A stretch of DNA of 62,659 nt from Nocardia pseudovaccinii NBRC 100343 (GTDB taxonomy: Bacteria > Actinomycetota > Actinomycetes > Mycobacteriales > Mycobacteriaceae): assembly GCF_001613225.1 (NCBI RefSeq), contig NZ_BDBY01000171.1, positions 1 through 62,659 of the forward strand, in the 5' to 3' direction. The position numbers were made by a program, and so were the translations under genes. Below the pieces are notes generated by a model, which saw only the letters and a list, made by a program, of their open reading frames with translations, ran no database searches and was not told the origin of the DNA. Below are positions 37,837-46,476 of this stretch, in pieces (the stretch's first letter is position 1; every line of letters begins with the position of its first letter).

Positions 37837-38631
37837 CTATGCCGCGCGCAGGGTCAGGCCGAAGCCGTTGGTATTGCGCAGGATCAGCGTGTCCGCGTCG
37901 ATGGTCGCTGTCGTCTTGCCGTCGAGGGCCTTCAGCACCGCCTGCTCGACCTCCATGATCTCCGGCGCGCACGCCATCTTCGTGGTGCCGATCTGGAACG
38001 TGACGTCCGGACCGTTGGCGGTGGGCGATGCGGTGGCGTGGCCGGTCATGCGATTGCATCCGGCGCTTCCGGCGACCCCACCGTCCGCCGCGATGGCGAG
38101 CGTCGGCTTCACATCGTCCAGCGTCTGGGAACGGATCTGCGCATCGGGCGTCATCAGGGCGGAGACGATCCATGTCGTGCCGACGAGCGGCCTATCGGGT
38201 TGGGCGACCTTCTTGTCCAGCAACGTGACCGTTGTTTCCTTTCCGGTCAGCGTCAGTGTCGAATCGTCGATCCGCCACTTCGGCAGCGACGTCAACACCT
38301 TGTCCTGCCAGCTGTCGGCCTGGCTCCGTTCATCCGGACAGGCAATCAGGGTGCTCGAGAGCGTGCCGACGTGCAGGATCCCATCGGCCAGATCCACCGT
38401 GCCATTGGCCGTATTGCAGCCGGAGTTCGCCGAGATCTTGCCATCGGTAAAGGCGAGCGTCATCGGTCCGCCGCCCGGAATCTGCTGCCCCTCGACCCCG
38501 GTCGAGACAAATGTGCGCCCCATCGGCGACCCCGCCGGTTGGTTCTTCTTCTCATCGTCTCCCGAACAGCCAGCCACCAGAGCGGCCGCCATAGCCAGCA
38601 GAATCCCGACGCGCACCGTTGTAGCCGACAT
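37837..38631 (-). CDS. META domain lipoprotein (two META domains)
   Basis: Lipoprotein of 264 aa: signal peptide with lipobox VAGC (Cys at 22), then two META/HslJ-like domains (about 38-135, with ISANSGCNTANGTVDLADG, and 148-262, with GVAGSAGCNRMTGHATA). The GCN motif is the domain's signature. META domains occur in heat-shock protein HslJ and in secreted proteins of unclear role, sometimes linked with antibiotic tolerance. Divergent from the surface-protein gene at 38806. Confidence 0.85.
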   Translation of the reverse strand: MSATTVRVGILLAMAAALVAGCSGDDEKKNQPAGSPMGRTFVSTGVEGQQIPGGGPMTLAFTDGKISANSGCNTANGTVDLADGILHVGTLSSTLIACPDERSQADSWQDKVLTSLPKWRIDDSTLTLTGKETTVTLLDKKVAQPDRPLVGTTWIVSALMTPDAQIRSQTLDDVKPTLAIAADGGVAGSAGCNRMTGHATASPTANGPDVTFQIGTTKMACAPEIMEVEQAVLKALDGKTTATIDADTLILRNTNGFGLTLRAA

Positions 38632-38805
38632 GTAGCCGATGGTACGGGCGTTGCCGCTGGAAACCGCGCAATTCAGCTGGCCGCTGCGGCGGGCGCGACC
38701 TTCGAAACAGGTAGTGGATTACTCATGCCGGTGTGTCGGGACGCGGCACAGACTTGATTCCGGGGCCCGGATCGATGCGGCGATCCGCGTTTCGGAGAGG
38801 TGGCT

Positions 38806-39540
38806 ATGAGAAGTGAGGCGCGAGCGTTTCTTGTCGCTGCGGCCGCTGCGGCTGTGCTCGGCGCGGTGGCGGTACCGATGGCGGTGTCGGCGCCTACGAC
38901 AACCACACCTACGCCGACCACATCTTCGACAACCGCAGGGCAGGCGGGACCGTGCACTACGGCCCGCCCGGCGGTGGGGGAGACTTGCCCGCGTCCCGAC
39001 CCCACTTTCGACGTCGCGCCAACCCGCGCGGAACGCGGCACAGAGATCGCAGTGAACGGCACTTACTGGCCGTGCACCGTGGTCCGGCTTACTCCGAGCT
39101 GGTCCGGTTCGCCGCAGAACGCGTCGGTCTCCCATGGGACGTTCGCCACTTCCATTGCCGTGTCCAATCAGGCCGCAACCGGCCCGCAGACGATCAGCGC
39201 GGCTTGTGGCGAGGCATCTGCGGTCCGGCAGATCACGATCGACCCTCGCTCCGGCACGACCACCAAGCCGATCACGACGACCACCACTCGAGCAGCTGTC
39301 GCGGAAACATCCGCCACGCCGACCGCAGGGTCAGCGGTGGACAATCCGCAGCGGGGCAACCACTTCGGTGCAGTATTGGGAACCGGCTTGCTTCTCCTCG
39401 CCGTCGGTGTGGCGACGCTGCTGCTGCGCCTGCGGCGTAGGCAGCCGCTCGGTCGCACGCGAGGCCGTCGAGGGGAGTCGGCCGACCACCGACGGCCCCG
39501 GCCGGTCGCCGCACCGACCCGAGCCGTGCCGAGGTCGTAG
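38806..39540 (+). CDS. Putative cell-surface protein with C-terminal membrane anchor
   Basis: Protein of 244 aa; family not recognised. An N-terminal signal peptide (ARAFLVAAAAAAVLGAVAVPMAVSAP) precedes a Thr/Pro-rich stretch (TTTTPTPTTSSTTAG). Then comes an Ig-like beta domain (PTFDVAPTRAERGTEIAVNGTYWPC) with two or more Cys that may pair. A second Thr-rich linker precedes a transmembrane helix (about 186-205, GAVLGTGLLLLAVGVATLLL) and a basic cytosolic tail. The layout is that of an exposed stalk protein. ATG 38806 follows GGAGAGG by 5 nt. Confidence 0.7.
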   Translation: MRSEARAFLVAAAAAAVLGAVAVPMAVSAPTTTTPTPTTSSTTAGQAGPCTTARPAVGETCPRPDPTFDVAPTRAERGTEIAVNGTYWPCTVVRLTPSWSGSPQNASVSHGTFATSIAVSNQAATGPQTISAACGEASAVRQITIDPRSGTTTKPITTTTTRAAVAETSATPTAGSAVDNPQRGNHFGAVLGTGLLLLAVGVATLLLRLRRRQPLGRTRGRRGESADHRRPRPVAAPTRAVPRS

Positions 39541-39601
39541 CCACCAGAACCGCACCAATGGCGAACGGCACGTAGTTCGACCCGTAGCTATGCTCGGGCC
39601 A

Positions 39602-41200
39602 GTGACCACTGCTGATGCGACGACACCTTTATCCACCTGGGCGCCGTTACGGTCGCGAATCTATCGGGCGCTCTGGATCGCGCAGTTGGTCTCGAATCTG
39701 GGTACCTGGATGCAAACCGTTGGGGCGCAGTGGATTCTGGTCGACGCGCCCAATGCCGCGACGTTGGTGGCATTCGTACAGACGGCGACGACATTGCCGG
39801 TGATGCTGTTGTCGATCCCGTCGGGGGTGTTGGCGGATCTGTTGGATCGGCGCCGGTTGTTGGTCGGGGCGCAGTCGGCGATGGCGGTGTTGGCGGCGGT
39901 GCTCGCGGTGTCGACGGCGACCGGGCACACCACTCCGGGCGTGCTGTTGACGTTGCTGTTCCTGCTCGGGTGCGGGCAGGCGTTGACGGCGCCGTCTTGG
40001 CAGGCGATTCAGCCGGAACTCGTTGCGCGCGAACAGATCCCGTCTGCCGCCGCGTTGGGCAGTATGAATATCAATATCGGGCGCGCGGTCGGGCCCGCCA
40101 TCGCGGGCGTACTGGTCTCCGTGTCCGGGCCGACGCTGGTATTCGCGCTGAACGCGATGTCGTTCGTCGGCATCGTGACGGTGCTGCTCAGCTGGCGAAG
40201 ACCGGCGAAGGAACGGAAACTGCCCAGTGAACGTCCGCTGGCGGCGCTGCAAGCGGGCACTCGGTTCATTCGCGCCGCGCCCGCGATCCGGCGGGTGCTG
40301 TTGCGCTCGATTCTGTTCATCGCGCCGGCGAGCGCGCTGTGGGCGCTGCTTCCGGTCATCGCCCGCGACGAACTCGGCTTGTCCTCATCGGGCTACGGTC
40401 TGCTGCTCGGCGCGCTCGGGCTCGGCGCGGTGACGGGGGCCGTCGGCTTGGGACGGGTCCGTGCCCTGCTGACACCCACGCAGCGCTTGACCGCGGCCGC
40501 GATCCTGTTCGGCATCGCCTCGGCGGGGGCGGCGATGTTGCACAGCGTGCCGGTGGTGCTGGTGCTGCTGGTCGGGGCCGGATTCGCCTGGCTGCTCGCG
40601 ATGTCGACGATGAACTCGACCATGCAATTGCTGCTGCCCGCATGGGTGCGGGCGCGCGGGTTGTCGGTGTACATGCTGGTATTCATGGGCGGCCAGGCAC
40701 TCGGTTCGCTGGTGTGGGGTCTGGTCGCCGGTGCGGTGGGGCCGGTGGCCGCACTGCTGGCGGCGACGGTGCTATTGGCAGGTTCCGCGCTCAGTTCGGT
40801 CTGGCTGCCGATCCGCCACAACGCGGAGGAGGTGGATCTGAGTCCGAGCGTCTTCTGGCCGGAACCGCAGCTCGTTGTCGAACCGGATCCCGAGGACGGG
40901 CCGGTGCTGGTGTTGCGTACCTACGATGTCCCGCCGGAGAAGATCGACGAATTCCTGGCCGCGATGGTGTTCGTCGGACGGTCCATGCAGCGCACCGGCG
41001 CGATGGAATGGCGGTTGTACCGCGACGTCGGGGTGATCGATCGCTACGTCGAGGCCTTCGTGGTGCGCTCCTGGTCGGAGCATATGCACCAGCATCAGGT
41101 GCGGCTGACCGCTCAGGACCAACTGCGCGAACGCGCCGTCGCGGAGTTCATGATCGGCCAGGACACCGCCACGCACCTGGTTGCGGTAGACACACCGTAG
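39602..41200 (+). CDS. MFS transporter with C-terminal monooxygenase-like domain (MFS_3)
   Basis: Major facilitator of 532 aa in the transmembrane secretion effector (EntS-like, MFS_3) family, which exports siderophores and other small molecules. About 12 helices span residues 18-410, with the A-motif GVLADLLDRRRLL near 76. After about 430 a cytosolic domain follows (VLVLRTYDVPPEKIDEFLAAMVFVGRSMQRTGAMEWRLYRDV) that resembles antibiotic-biosynthesis-monooxygenase folds and is normal for this family. GTG 39602 lies 7 nt after TATGCT, so leaderless. An ATG at 39590 would overlap the -10. Confidence 0.87.
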   Translation: MTTADATTPLSTWAPLRSRIYRALWIAQLVSNLGTWMQTVGAQWILVDAPNAATLVAFVQTATTLPVMLLSIPSGVLADLLDRRRLLVGAQSAMAVLAAVLAVSTATGHTTPGVLLTLLFLLGCGQALTAPSWQAIQPELVAREQIPSAAALGSMNINIGRAVGPAIAGVLVSVSGPTLVFALNAMSFVGIVTVLLSWRRPAKERKLPSERPLAALQAGTRFIRAAPAIRRVLLRSILFIAPASALWALLPVIARDELGLSSSGYGLLLGALGLGAVTGAVGLGRVRALLTPTQRLTAAAILFGIASAGAAMLHSVPVVLVLLVGAGFAWLLAMSTMNSTMQLLLPAWVRARGLSVYMLVFMGGQALGSLVWGLVAGAVGPVAALLAATVLLAGSALSSVWLPIRHNAEEVDLSPSVFWPEPQLVVEPDPEDGPVLVLRTYDVPPEKIDEFLAAMVFVGRSMQRTGAMEWRLYRDVGVIDRYVEAFVVRSWSEHMHQHQVRLTAQDQLRERAVAEFMIGQDTATHLVAVDTP

Positions 41201-41258
41201 GTCGCGTCGAGTCGGGGTGATTATGCGGGTACCGACCCGCACCCATAGACTGTCCGGC

Positions 41259-41492
41259 ATGCGGATGTTCCTGGATATCCTCCTGATCGTCACCAGCGTG
41301 CTGCTGGTGCTGCTGGTGCTGCTGCACCGCGCCAAGGGTGGAGGTCTGTCCAGCTTGTTTGGTGGCGGCGTGCAGTCCAGCCTGTCGGGTTCGACCGTCG
41401 TCGAGAAGAACCTCGACCGCATCACCATCTTCACCGGCTTGATCTGGCTCATCGCCATCCTCGGCATCGGCCTGGAGATCAAGTTCGCCTGA
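41259..41492 (+). CDS. secG: Preprotein translocase subunit SecG
   Basis: Small SecYEG subunit, 77 aa. Two transmembrane helices (about 3-22 and 56-74) flank the conserved loop HRAKGGGLSSLFGGGVQSSLSGSTVVEKNLDR, nearly identical to the mycobacterial one. ATG 41259 was chosen: TAGACT is 7 nt upstream (leaderless), and the longer frame adds residues lacking in homologues. Its last 14 nt overlap the convergent MFS gene. Confidence 0.95.
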   Translation: MRMFLDILLIVTSVLLVLLVLLHRAKGGGLSSLFGGGVQSSLSGSTVVEKNLDRITIFTGLIWLIAILGIGLEIKFA

Positions 41493-42612
41493 GTTGCCCG
41501 GCGACGACGACGGCTGCCGCTGTCGCCGCCGCCAGCACGAGGGTCGCGATTACGAAGGCCATCGCATAGCCGTCGCCGATTACCGGTGCGACGACCAGCG
41601 GCCCCAGCATCTGCCCCGCGCCGTAGACCGCAGTGAGGGTGGCCGCAGCCCGGTGGTCGGTCAGTTCGATGCCGATCTGGATCGCGAGCATGCAGATGCC
41701 CATGAACGTCCCGCCGAACAGTGCAGCCGCGATGATCGCCGACCACATGGTCGTCGACCAGGCGAGCAGGGCCGACGAGGCGCACTGCGCGAGCAGTGCG
41801 AAGACCAGGGCGGTCGTCGGCGTCCAGCGATGTGCGGCAATGCTCCAGAGTATTGCCGGTGCGGCGGCCGCGCCGACGATCACCCACATCGCCGAGCCGA
41901 CGGTCGCGTTGTGTGCGCCGACGGCGGCGACCAAGAAGGTGCCGATCACGATATAGCCGACGCCTTCGAGCGAGTAGGAGATGAGCAGCGCGCGCCAAGC
42001 TGTGCTTTTCCGTTTCGCGTGGACTACCTCGGCCCTGCGCTCGTCGTGAAATTCCAGTCGGAAGGCGGGCAGCAGTAGTAGGGCGGTCAGACCGGCGGCG
42101 CCGAGCCACAGGCCCTGCCAGGACAAGACCGGCTGCGCGGCCAGCGCGAGCAATCCGGTGAGCGCGATACCGAACCCGACCCCGCCGAAGGCGATGCCCG
42201 CGGCATGCGCGCGGCCACCGAGCCGAGCGATCGCGCCCGCGCAGCCGACGAAGATCACCGCGCTGGCCAGCCCCGCGATCAATCGCAGCAGCGCGAGGAT
42301 CACGGTCGGGCCGGGCAATACGACCAACGCTTCGCTGACCACCAGGACCGCGGCCGAAATGCGAAAGATATTGCGGCTGTTCATCTCCGGACGACGCGCG
42401 AGCAGGACCGCGCCCACCAGATAGCCCGCATAGTTGGCGGCGGCGATGAGCGCGCCATCGTGGGCGTCGATGCGGTGCGCGTCCACCATCGCGGGCAGGA
42501 TCGGTGTGTAGGCGAAGCGCCCGACACCGACGGCGCCTGCCAGGCCCGCACCTGCGGCGAGTGCCGGTGCGAGGGTGCGGCGTGGGGTGTCGAGGAGAGC
42601 TGATGCGGTCAC
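41479..42612 (-). CDS. YbfB/YjiJ family MFS transporter
   Basis: Transporter of 377 aa with 12 predicted helices, in the YbfB/YjiJ branch of the major facilitators (GVGRFAYTPILPAMV near the N terminus, GAGQMLGPLVVAPVIGDGYAMAF near the end). Substrate unknown. GTG 42612 with TACCGT 8 nt upstream (minus strand) suggests a leaderless transcript. Divergent from a LysR regulator 70 bp away that probably controls it. It overlaps secG tail to tail by 14 nt. Confidence 0.85.
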   Translation of the reverse strand: MTASALLDTPRRTLAPALAAGAGLAGAVGVGRFAYTPILPAMVDAHRIDAHDGALIAAANYAGYLVGAVLLARRPEMNSRNIFRISAAVLVVSEALVVLPGPTVILALLRLIAGLASAVIFVGCAGAIARLGGRAHAAGIAFGGVGFGIALTGLLALAAQPVLSWQGLWLGAAGLTALLLLPAFRLEFHDERRAEVVHAKRKSTAWRALLISYSLEGVGYIVIGTFLVAAVGAHNATVGSAMWVIVGAAAAPAILWSIAAHRWTPTTALVFALLAQCASSALLAWSTTMWSAIIAAALFGGTFMGICMLAIQIGIELTDHRAAATLTAVYGAGQMLGPLVVAPVIGDGYAMAFVIATLVLAAATAAAVVVAGQLRRT

Positions 42613-42636
42613 AAGATCCGACGGTATGGTCCGCTG

Positions 42637-42646
42637 ACAAGCTTGT
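42637..42646. promoter_or_regulatory. Palindrome between divergent MFS and LysR genes
   Basis: ACAAGCTTGT, a perfect 10-bp palindrome, lies midway in the 70-bp spacer between the two leaderless promoters. A plausible LysR binding site. Confidence 0.4.
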
Positions 42647-42682
42647 GAAATGCTTTCTGTGCACGATGTATACGCTCGACGC

Positions 42683-43516
42683 ATGGATATCGAGCTGCGG
42701 CACCTGCGGGCATACGTCGCGCTCTGCGAGGAAGCGAACTACACCCGCGCCGCCGCCCGCCTGCACCTCAGCCAGCCCGCGCTGACCCGAACCATCCAGC
42801 AGTTGGAGCGCCTGGTCGAATGCCGGTTGATCGAACGCACGTCCCGGCGCTTCGAGCTGACCGAAGAGGGAGCCGAGCTGCTCGAACACAGCAGGCGCAT
42901 CATCGGCGATATCGCGACCGTCCAAGCGGATCTGCGCATGCGCGCCACGATCGAGGTCGGATTCTCCTGGCTACTGCCCGATGCCTGGTTCGCCGCGATC
43001 CGCACCCGCTACGAGGCGCTCGGCGGCGGGATTTCGCTACGCCGCGTGGAGGATCCGATGGCGGCACTCGACGACCGCTCGATCGATATCGCCATCCACC
43101 GCAACGATATCTGGCTGCCACACCATCTCGAATCCCGCGAAATAGGTTCGGAGCAGCGGGTGCTGGCGGTTTCGGTGCATTCGCCGCTGGCAACCGCGGT
43201 CGAGCTGCGCTGGGCCGATCTCGCGCACTTTCCGCTGGTGGCCAATACCGTTTCCGGCACCACCGATGCCGGATCATGGGATGCACCCGATCCGAACCGT
43301 ACCGTCATCACCTGCACGAATTTCGACGAATGGATCGAACTCGTGGCGGCGGAACGTGGTATCGGGATTGTGCCGGTGCTGGCGCGGTCTCGGGCACCAT
43401 ATCCGGGCGTGGTCTATGTCGATATCGTCGATGCGCCGCGTTCGCATATCTATCTGACCTGGCGGGTCAAGCCGACGCCGTTGCGATCGGTGCAGCGCTT
43501 TCTGAGTCTGGTCTGA
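42683..43516 (+). CDS. LysR family transcriptional regulator
   Basis: LysR regulator of 277 aa: N-terminal helix-turn-helix (DIELRHLRAYVALCEEANYTRAAARLHLSQPALTRTIQQLERLV) and a sensor domain of about 190 aa (IEVGFSWLLPDAWFAAIRTRYEALGGGISL). ATG 42683 is 6 nt after TACGCT and probably leaderless. Likely controls the divergent YbfB-type transporter. Ends 4 nt from the convergent SDR gene. Confidence 0.9.
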   Translation: MDIELRHLRAYVALCEEANYTRAAARLHLSQPALTRTIQQLERLVECRLIERTSRRFELTEEGAELLEHSRRIIGDIATVQADLRMRATIEVGFSWLLPDAWFAAIRTRYEALGGGISLRRVEDPMAALDDRSIDIAIHRNDIWLPHHLESREIGSEQRVLAVSVHSPLATAVELRWADLAHFPLVANTVSGTTDAGSWDAPDPNRTVITCTNFDEWIELVAAERGIGIVPVLARSRAPYPGVVYVDIVDAPRSHIYLTWRVKPTPLRSVQRFLSLV

Positions 43517-43519
43517 ATC

Positions 43520-44368
43520 TCAGTCGTTGCGCGGGATGCGGCCGTCGAGGTCGGTGAAGCCGTACTCGTCGGCGAGATCCGCTATGCGCCAAGCCGATCC
43601 GGAGCGTTGGCTACGGTCCGGATCGGCGGCGAGTGCGACGACGGCACGGCCCGGGAAGCGGGGGGATTCTGCGTTGTCGAGGTCGTAGGTGCCCTCGCCG
43701 GGCAGTGTGACGACGCGGCGGCCGTCCCTATCGCGTGGAACCATTTGCAGCAGTTCGGTGTCGACGATTCCGGGCCACAGCGAGACCACCGTGACGCCCG
43801 ACTCGGCGAGATCGTCGGCCATGTCCGAGGTGAGCCGGTCCAGCGCGGCCTTGGCGACGCCGTATACCGCGTTGTGCATATAGCGCTCGGCGCCGGGGGA
43901 GGAGATATTGGCGATCAGGCCCGCCGATTCGATCAGCAGGGGAGCCGCGAAAACGCTTGCGACGTAATGTGACCGGAGGCCGACGTCGAATGTCTCATCC
44001 CAGGCCTGCGGCGGCACCTCCCAGAACGGTTTGCCCAGCCAACGCGCGGCAGCGGGGGCGTTGTAGACGTTGTTCACCAGCACATCGAGTCGTCCGTGCT
44101 CGTTGCGGATCCGCTCGAATAGTCGCTCGACCGCATCGTCGTCGCGGTGATCGCAGACCACCGGAACCCCGATGCCGCCGAGCAGGTCGATCTCGGCCGC
44201 GGTAGCGTGCACGGTCCCAGGCAGCCGTCCTGGTACGGCCGAGCGCCCGGTGACGAAGACGGTGGCGCCCGCGGCGCCCAACTCCAGCGCGATGCCCTTG
44301 CCGATGCCGCGGCTCGCGCCGGTCACCACCGCGACCCGGCCGCCTAGAACCTGAGGTATTCCGTTCAC
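43520..44368 (-). CDS. Short-chain dehydrogenase/reductase (DHRS1-like)
   Basis: Classical SDR of 282 aa. The cofactor motif TGASRGIG is at about 16-23, with GRSA following. NN(V) motif is at VLVNNVYNAP. The catalytic Ser is in ANISSPGAE and YGVAK gives the Tyr-Lys pair (about 170-174). The C-terminal half resembles DHRS1-type SDRs, with AESPRFPGRAVVALAADPD. Substrate unknown; steroid or hydrophobic ketones are plausible given the KstR-like site beside it. GTG start is 54 nt from that of the divergent alpha/beta hydrolase. Confidence 0.87.
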   Translation of the reverse strand: MNGIPQVLGGRVAVVTGASRGIGKGIALELGAAGATVFVTGRSAVPGRLPGTVHATAAEIDLLGGIGVPVVCDHRDDDAVERLFERIRNEHGRLDVLVNNVYNAPAAARWLGKPFWEVPPQAWDETFDVGLRSHYVASVFAAPLLIESAGLIANISSPGAERYMHNAVYGVAKAALDRLTSDMADDLAESGVTVVSLWPGIVDTELLQMVPRDRDGRRVVTLPGEGTYDLDNAESPRFPGRAVVALAADPDRSQRSGSAWRIADLADEYGFTDLDGRIPRND

Positions 44369-44392
44369 GATCCCGGGACATTACCGTGAAAC

Positions 44393-44406
44393 AAGAACAC
44401 GTTCTA
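44393..44406. promoter_or_regulatory. KstR-like operator between SDR and hydrolase
   Basis: AAGAACACGTTCTA matches the KstR motif TNNAACNNGTTNNA at all fixed positions except the first. It contains the dyad AGAAC-AC-GTTCT and lies 17 nt before the hydrolase GTG. KstR represses cholesterol catabolism genes in mycobacteria and rhodococci. Confidence 0.45.
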
Positions 44407-44422
44407 GCAATTGGAGGCCGTA

Positions 44423-45409
44423 GTGGAATTGATCCATCGGTTCGTTACGAGCAACGGCATTCGCATGCATGTCGCCGAGCAGGGCGAGGGGCATCCGGTG
44501 ATCTTCTGCCACGGCTTTCCGCATACCTGGTTCATGTGGCATCGCCAGCTCGCGGCCGTCGCCGCGGCGGGTTACCGGGCCGTTGCCCCGGATTTGCGCG
44601 GATATGGGCGCACGGAAGTGCCTACCGATATCGAGGACTACAGCAACCGCGCTGTCATCGGCGATCTGCTCGGTCTGCTGGATGAGATGGGTGCCGAGCA
44701 GGCGGTCTTCGTCGGTCTGGACTTCGGGGCCGCGCTGGTGTGGGAGCTGGCGTTGCGCGCGCCGGAGCGGGTGAGCGGTGTCATCGTTCTCAATAATCCG
44801 TTCGCCCCGCGGCCGCCGCGCGCGCCATCGCAGCTGTGGGCCAAGGCTGCTCAGCGTCACTTTCTGCATCTGGACTATTTCCAGAAGCCTGGCGTGGCCG
44901 ATGCCGAACTCGGCGGTCGCACAAGGGAATTCCTGGCCCGCGTCTACTACTCGCTCAGCGCCGACTACCACTACCTCGACACCTGGCGTTTCCCAGCCGA
45001 GGGCACCGGCTACCTCGACGTTCTCCCCGAAGCCCCGCTGTTGCCGTGGCGCTGGCTCTCCATCGCCGAATTCGACACCCTGGCACAGGATTTCGAGCGC
45101 ACCGGCTTCACCGGCGGACTCAACTGGTACCGCGTGCTCGATCGGAACTGGGAACTCACCGCCGAATTCGCCGACGCCGAGATCTCCGTTCCGACGTACT
45201 TCCTCTACGGCGACCGAGATCCGGATATGGAGGGCTTCAGCGGGCGCGACCCGCTCGCAACTCTGCGTGCGAATGTTCCCGATCTGCGCGCCGTCACCAA
45301 GATCGCGGACGCGGGTCACCTCGTGCAGTTGGAACGCACCGACGAGGTCAACGCTCTGATCACGAGCCACCTGCGCGACCTGGTCCCGAATCCGGCCCTC
45401 ACGCAATAG
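44423..45409 (+). CDS. Alpha/beta hydrolase, epoxide-hydrolase-like
   Basis: Hydrolase of 328 aa. It opens with HRFVTSNGIRMHVAEQGEGHPVIFCHGFPHTWFMWHRQL: the HGxP oxyanion motif (HGFP, about 30) is typical of epoxide hydrolases. The nucleophile elbow is VGLDFGAAL near 98, with Asp as nucleophile as in epoxide hydrolases and dehalogenases. The His is in DAGHLVQLE close to the end. Start GTG 44423 has GGAGG at 5 nt. Divergent from an SDR, sharing the KstR-like site, so both may act on lipid or steroid intermediates. Confidence 0.87.
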   Translation: MELIHRFVTSNGIRMHVAEQGEGHPVIFCHGFPHTWFMWHRQLAAVAAAGYRAVAPDLRGYGRTEVPTDIEDYSNRAVIGDLLGLLDEMGAEQAVFVGLDFGAALVWELALRAPERVSGVIVLNNPFAPRPPRAPSQLWAKAAQRHFLHLDYFQKPGVADAELGGRTREFLARVYYSLSADYHYLDTWRFPAEGTGYLDVLPEAPLLPWRWLSIAEFDTLAQDFERTGFTGGLNWYRVLDRNWELTAEFADAEISVPTYFLYGDRDPDMEGFSGRDPLATLRANVPDLRAVTKIADAGHLVQLERTDEVNALITSHLRDLVPNPALTQ

Positions 45410-45414
45410 CCGGG

Positions 45415-45894
45415 TCAGCGGTATTCGTTGGTCAATTCGGGGTAGTCGGCCCAGCTGGGGAGGGGGCGTCGGTCCAGGTAGGCGGTGAGTCGATCAAGTA
45501 GGTACTGCCAGCGTGGGCCGACCGAGCAGGCGTCGGCGGGGCAGATGTGGCGGCGGATCAGTTCGAGATTGGTGACGACGCCCACCTGGGTCATATGCAT
45601 TTCGAGGATGCCGCCATCGATATGGATCACCAGATCATGTGGTGCGCGGCAGTCTTCGACACGGATTGCGATGGGGCCGGGGACCGGACCGTCGAACGGT
45701 TCGATGGTCAGGTTGCCATTGCCTCCGGTGACCTTGCCGAACCAGCGATCCAATTGCCTGTGTTCGGCGCAGGCGGACCATACGTCGAGTACGGGCATGC
45801 GGAACGACCGCAGAAAGTGCAGTAGTACCCGGCCCTCCTCGATCGCCCGATCGTGTTCGGGTCGTACCTCGCCGAGCATGGACATCGTGGTCAT
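45415..45894 (-). CDS. SRPBCC (AHSA1-like) family protein
   Basis: Protein of 159 aa with features of the START/SRPBCC fold used to bind hydrophobic ligands: EEGRVLLHFLRSFRMPVLDVWSACAEHRQLDRWFGKVTGG near residue 18, then beta-rich segments and a long C-terminal helix (WQYLLDRLTAYLDRRPLPSWADYPEL). ATG 45894 has AAAGGG 7-8 nt upstream. Last gene in the minus-strand order regulator, methyltransferase, DUF397 protein, this one; the 122-nt gap before it suggests its own promoter is possible. Ends 5 nt from the convergent hydrolase. Confidence 0.72.
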   Translation of the reverse strand: MTTMSMLGEVRPEHDRAIEEGRVLLHFLRSFRMPVLDVWSACAEHRQLDRWFGKVTGGNGNLTIEPFDGPVPGPIAIRVEDCRAPHDLVIHIDGGILEMHMTQVGVVTNLELIRRHICPADACSVGPRWQYLLDRLTAYLDRRPLPSWADYPELTNEYR

Positions 45895-46016
45895 AGCCGT
45901 GCCCTTTCGCCGCTGGTCACCGTATGTCCACTGTATTTCCCCGGTGGCGCCGCCGAATCGGATTCGTCGGAAGTCGGCTACCGCGTGTCGGATCGGTCGG
46001 CGCCACGGGACAGATC

Positions 46017-46415
46017 TCAGGCCGCGATGAATCGTGTGCAATCGAATTCGTTGCTCAGCACACCCTGTCGAAAGGCATCGAACTCATCCTCGTCGAAGAG
46101 TAGTTCCACGCCATCGATCGGCTGGGGAACGGCGGCGCGGAAGACGTATCGGCCGTCGCGGCGCGATATCGCCAGATACCGGTCTTCGACGCGACCCGTC
46201 CGCACTCCGGCCTGGAAAGCATCGAACTGCTCGTCGGTGAATACCAGAATTTCCTTGTCGGGCAGCGACATTCCGGGTGTGTAGCGCTCGTCGGCGAGCT
46301 TGTCGTCCCAGACCGCAGTCCACCCGTTCTTGCGTGCGATGCACACGCAATTCTGGTTGGGCGAGCTGAAGGTCGCCTTCCGGAATTCGGCGACGGTGAA
46401 GGTGGGCTGCGTCAT
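46017..46415 (-). CDS. Tandem DUF397 protein
   Basis: Protein of 132 aa with two DUF397 units. The first has TFSSPNQNCVCIARKNGWTAVWDDK and ILVFTDEQFDAFQAGV; the second has LAISRRDGRYVFRAAV and ELLFDEDEFDAFRQGV. Single-domain DUF397 proteins usually have 60-70 aa and lie next to a DUF5753-type regulator. In Streptomyces such pairs (Scr1/Scr2) influence antibiotic production and behave somewhat like toxin-antitoxin pairs. Here the regulator is separated by a methyltransferase gene. ATG 46415 has AAAGGAAA upstream. Confidence 0.8.
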   Translation of the reverse strand: MTQPTFTVAEFRKATFSSPNQNCVCIARKNGWTAVWDDKLADERYTPGMSLPDKEILVFTDEQFDAFQAGVRTGRVEDRYLAISRRDGRYVFRAAVPQPIDGVELLFDEDEFDAFRQGVLSNEFDCTRFIAA

Positions 46416-46476
46416 TGCATTTCCTTTCAACGGGTAGAGCAGGAGTCGCAGGGGTGGCAGACCCGTTGCTCGTCCT

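Noticed and set aside
40772..42925. A 717-codon minus-strand open frame over secG, the MFS gene and the LysR gene
   Set aside because: It crosses three well-supported genes in other frames and is Arg/Ala/Pro-rich without domains.
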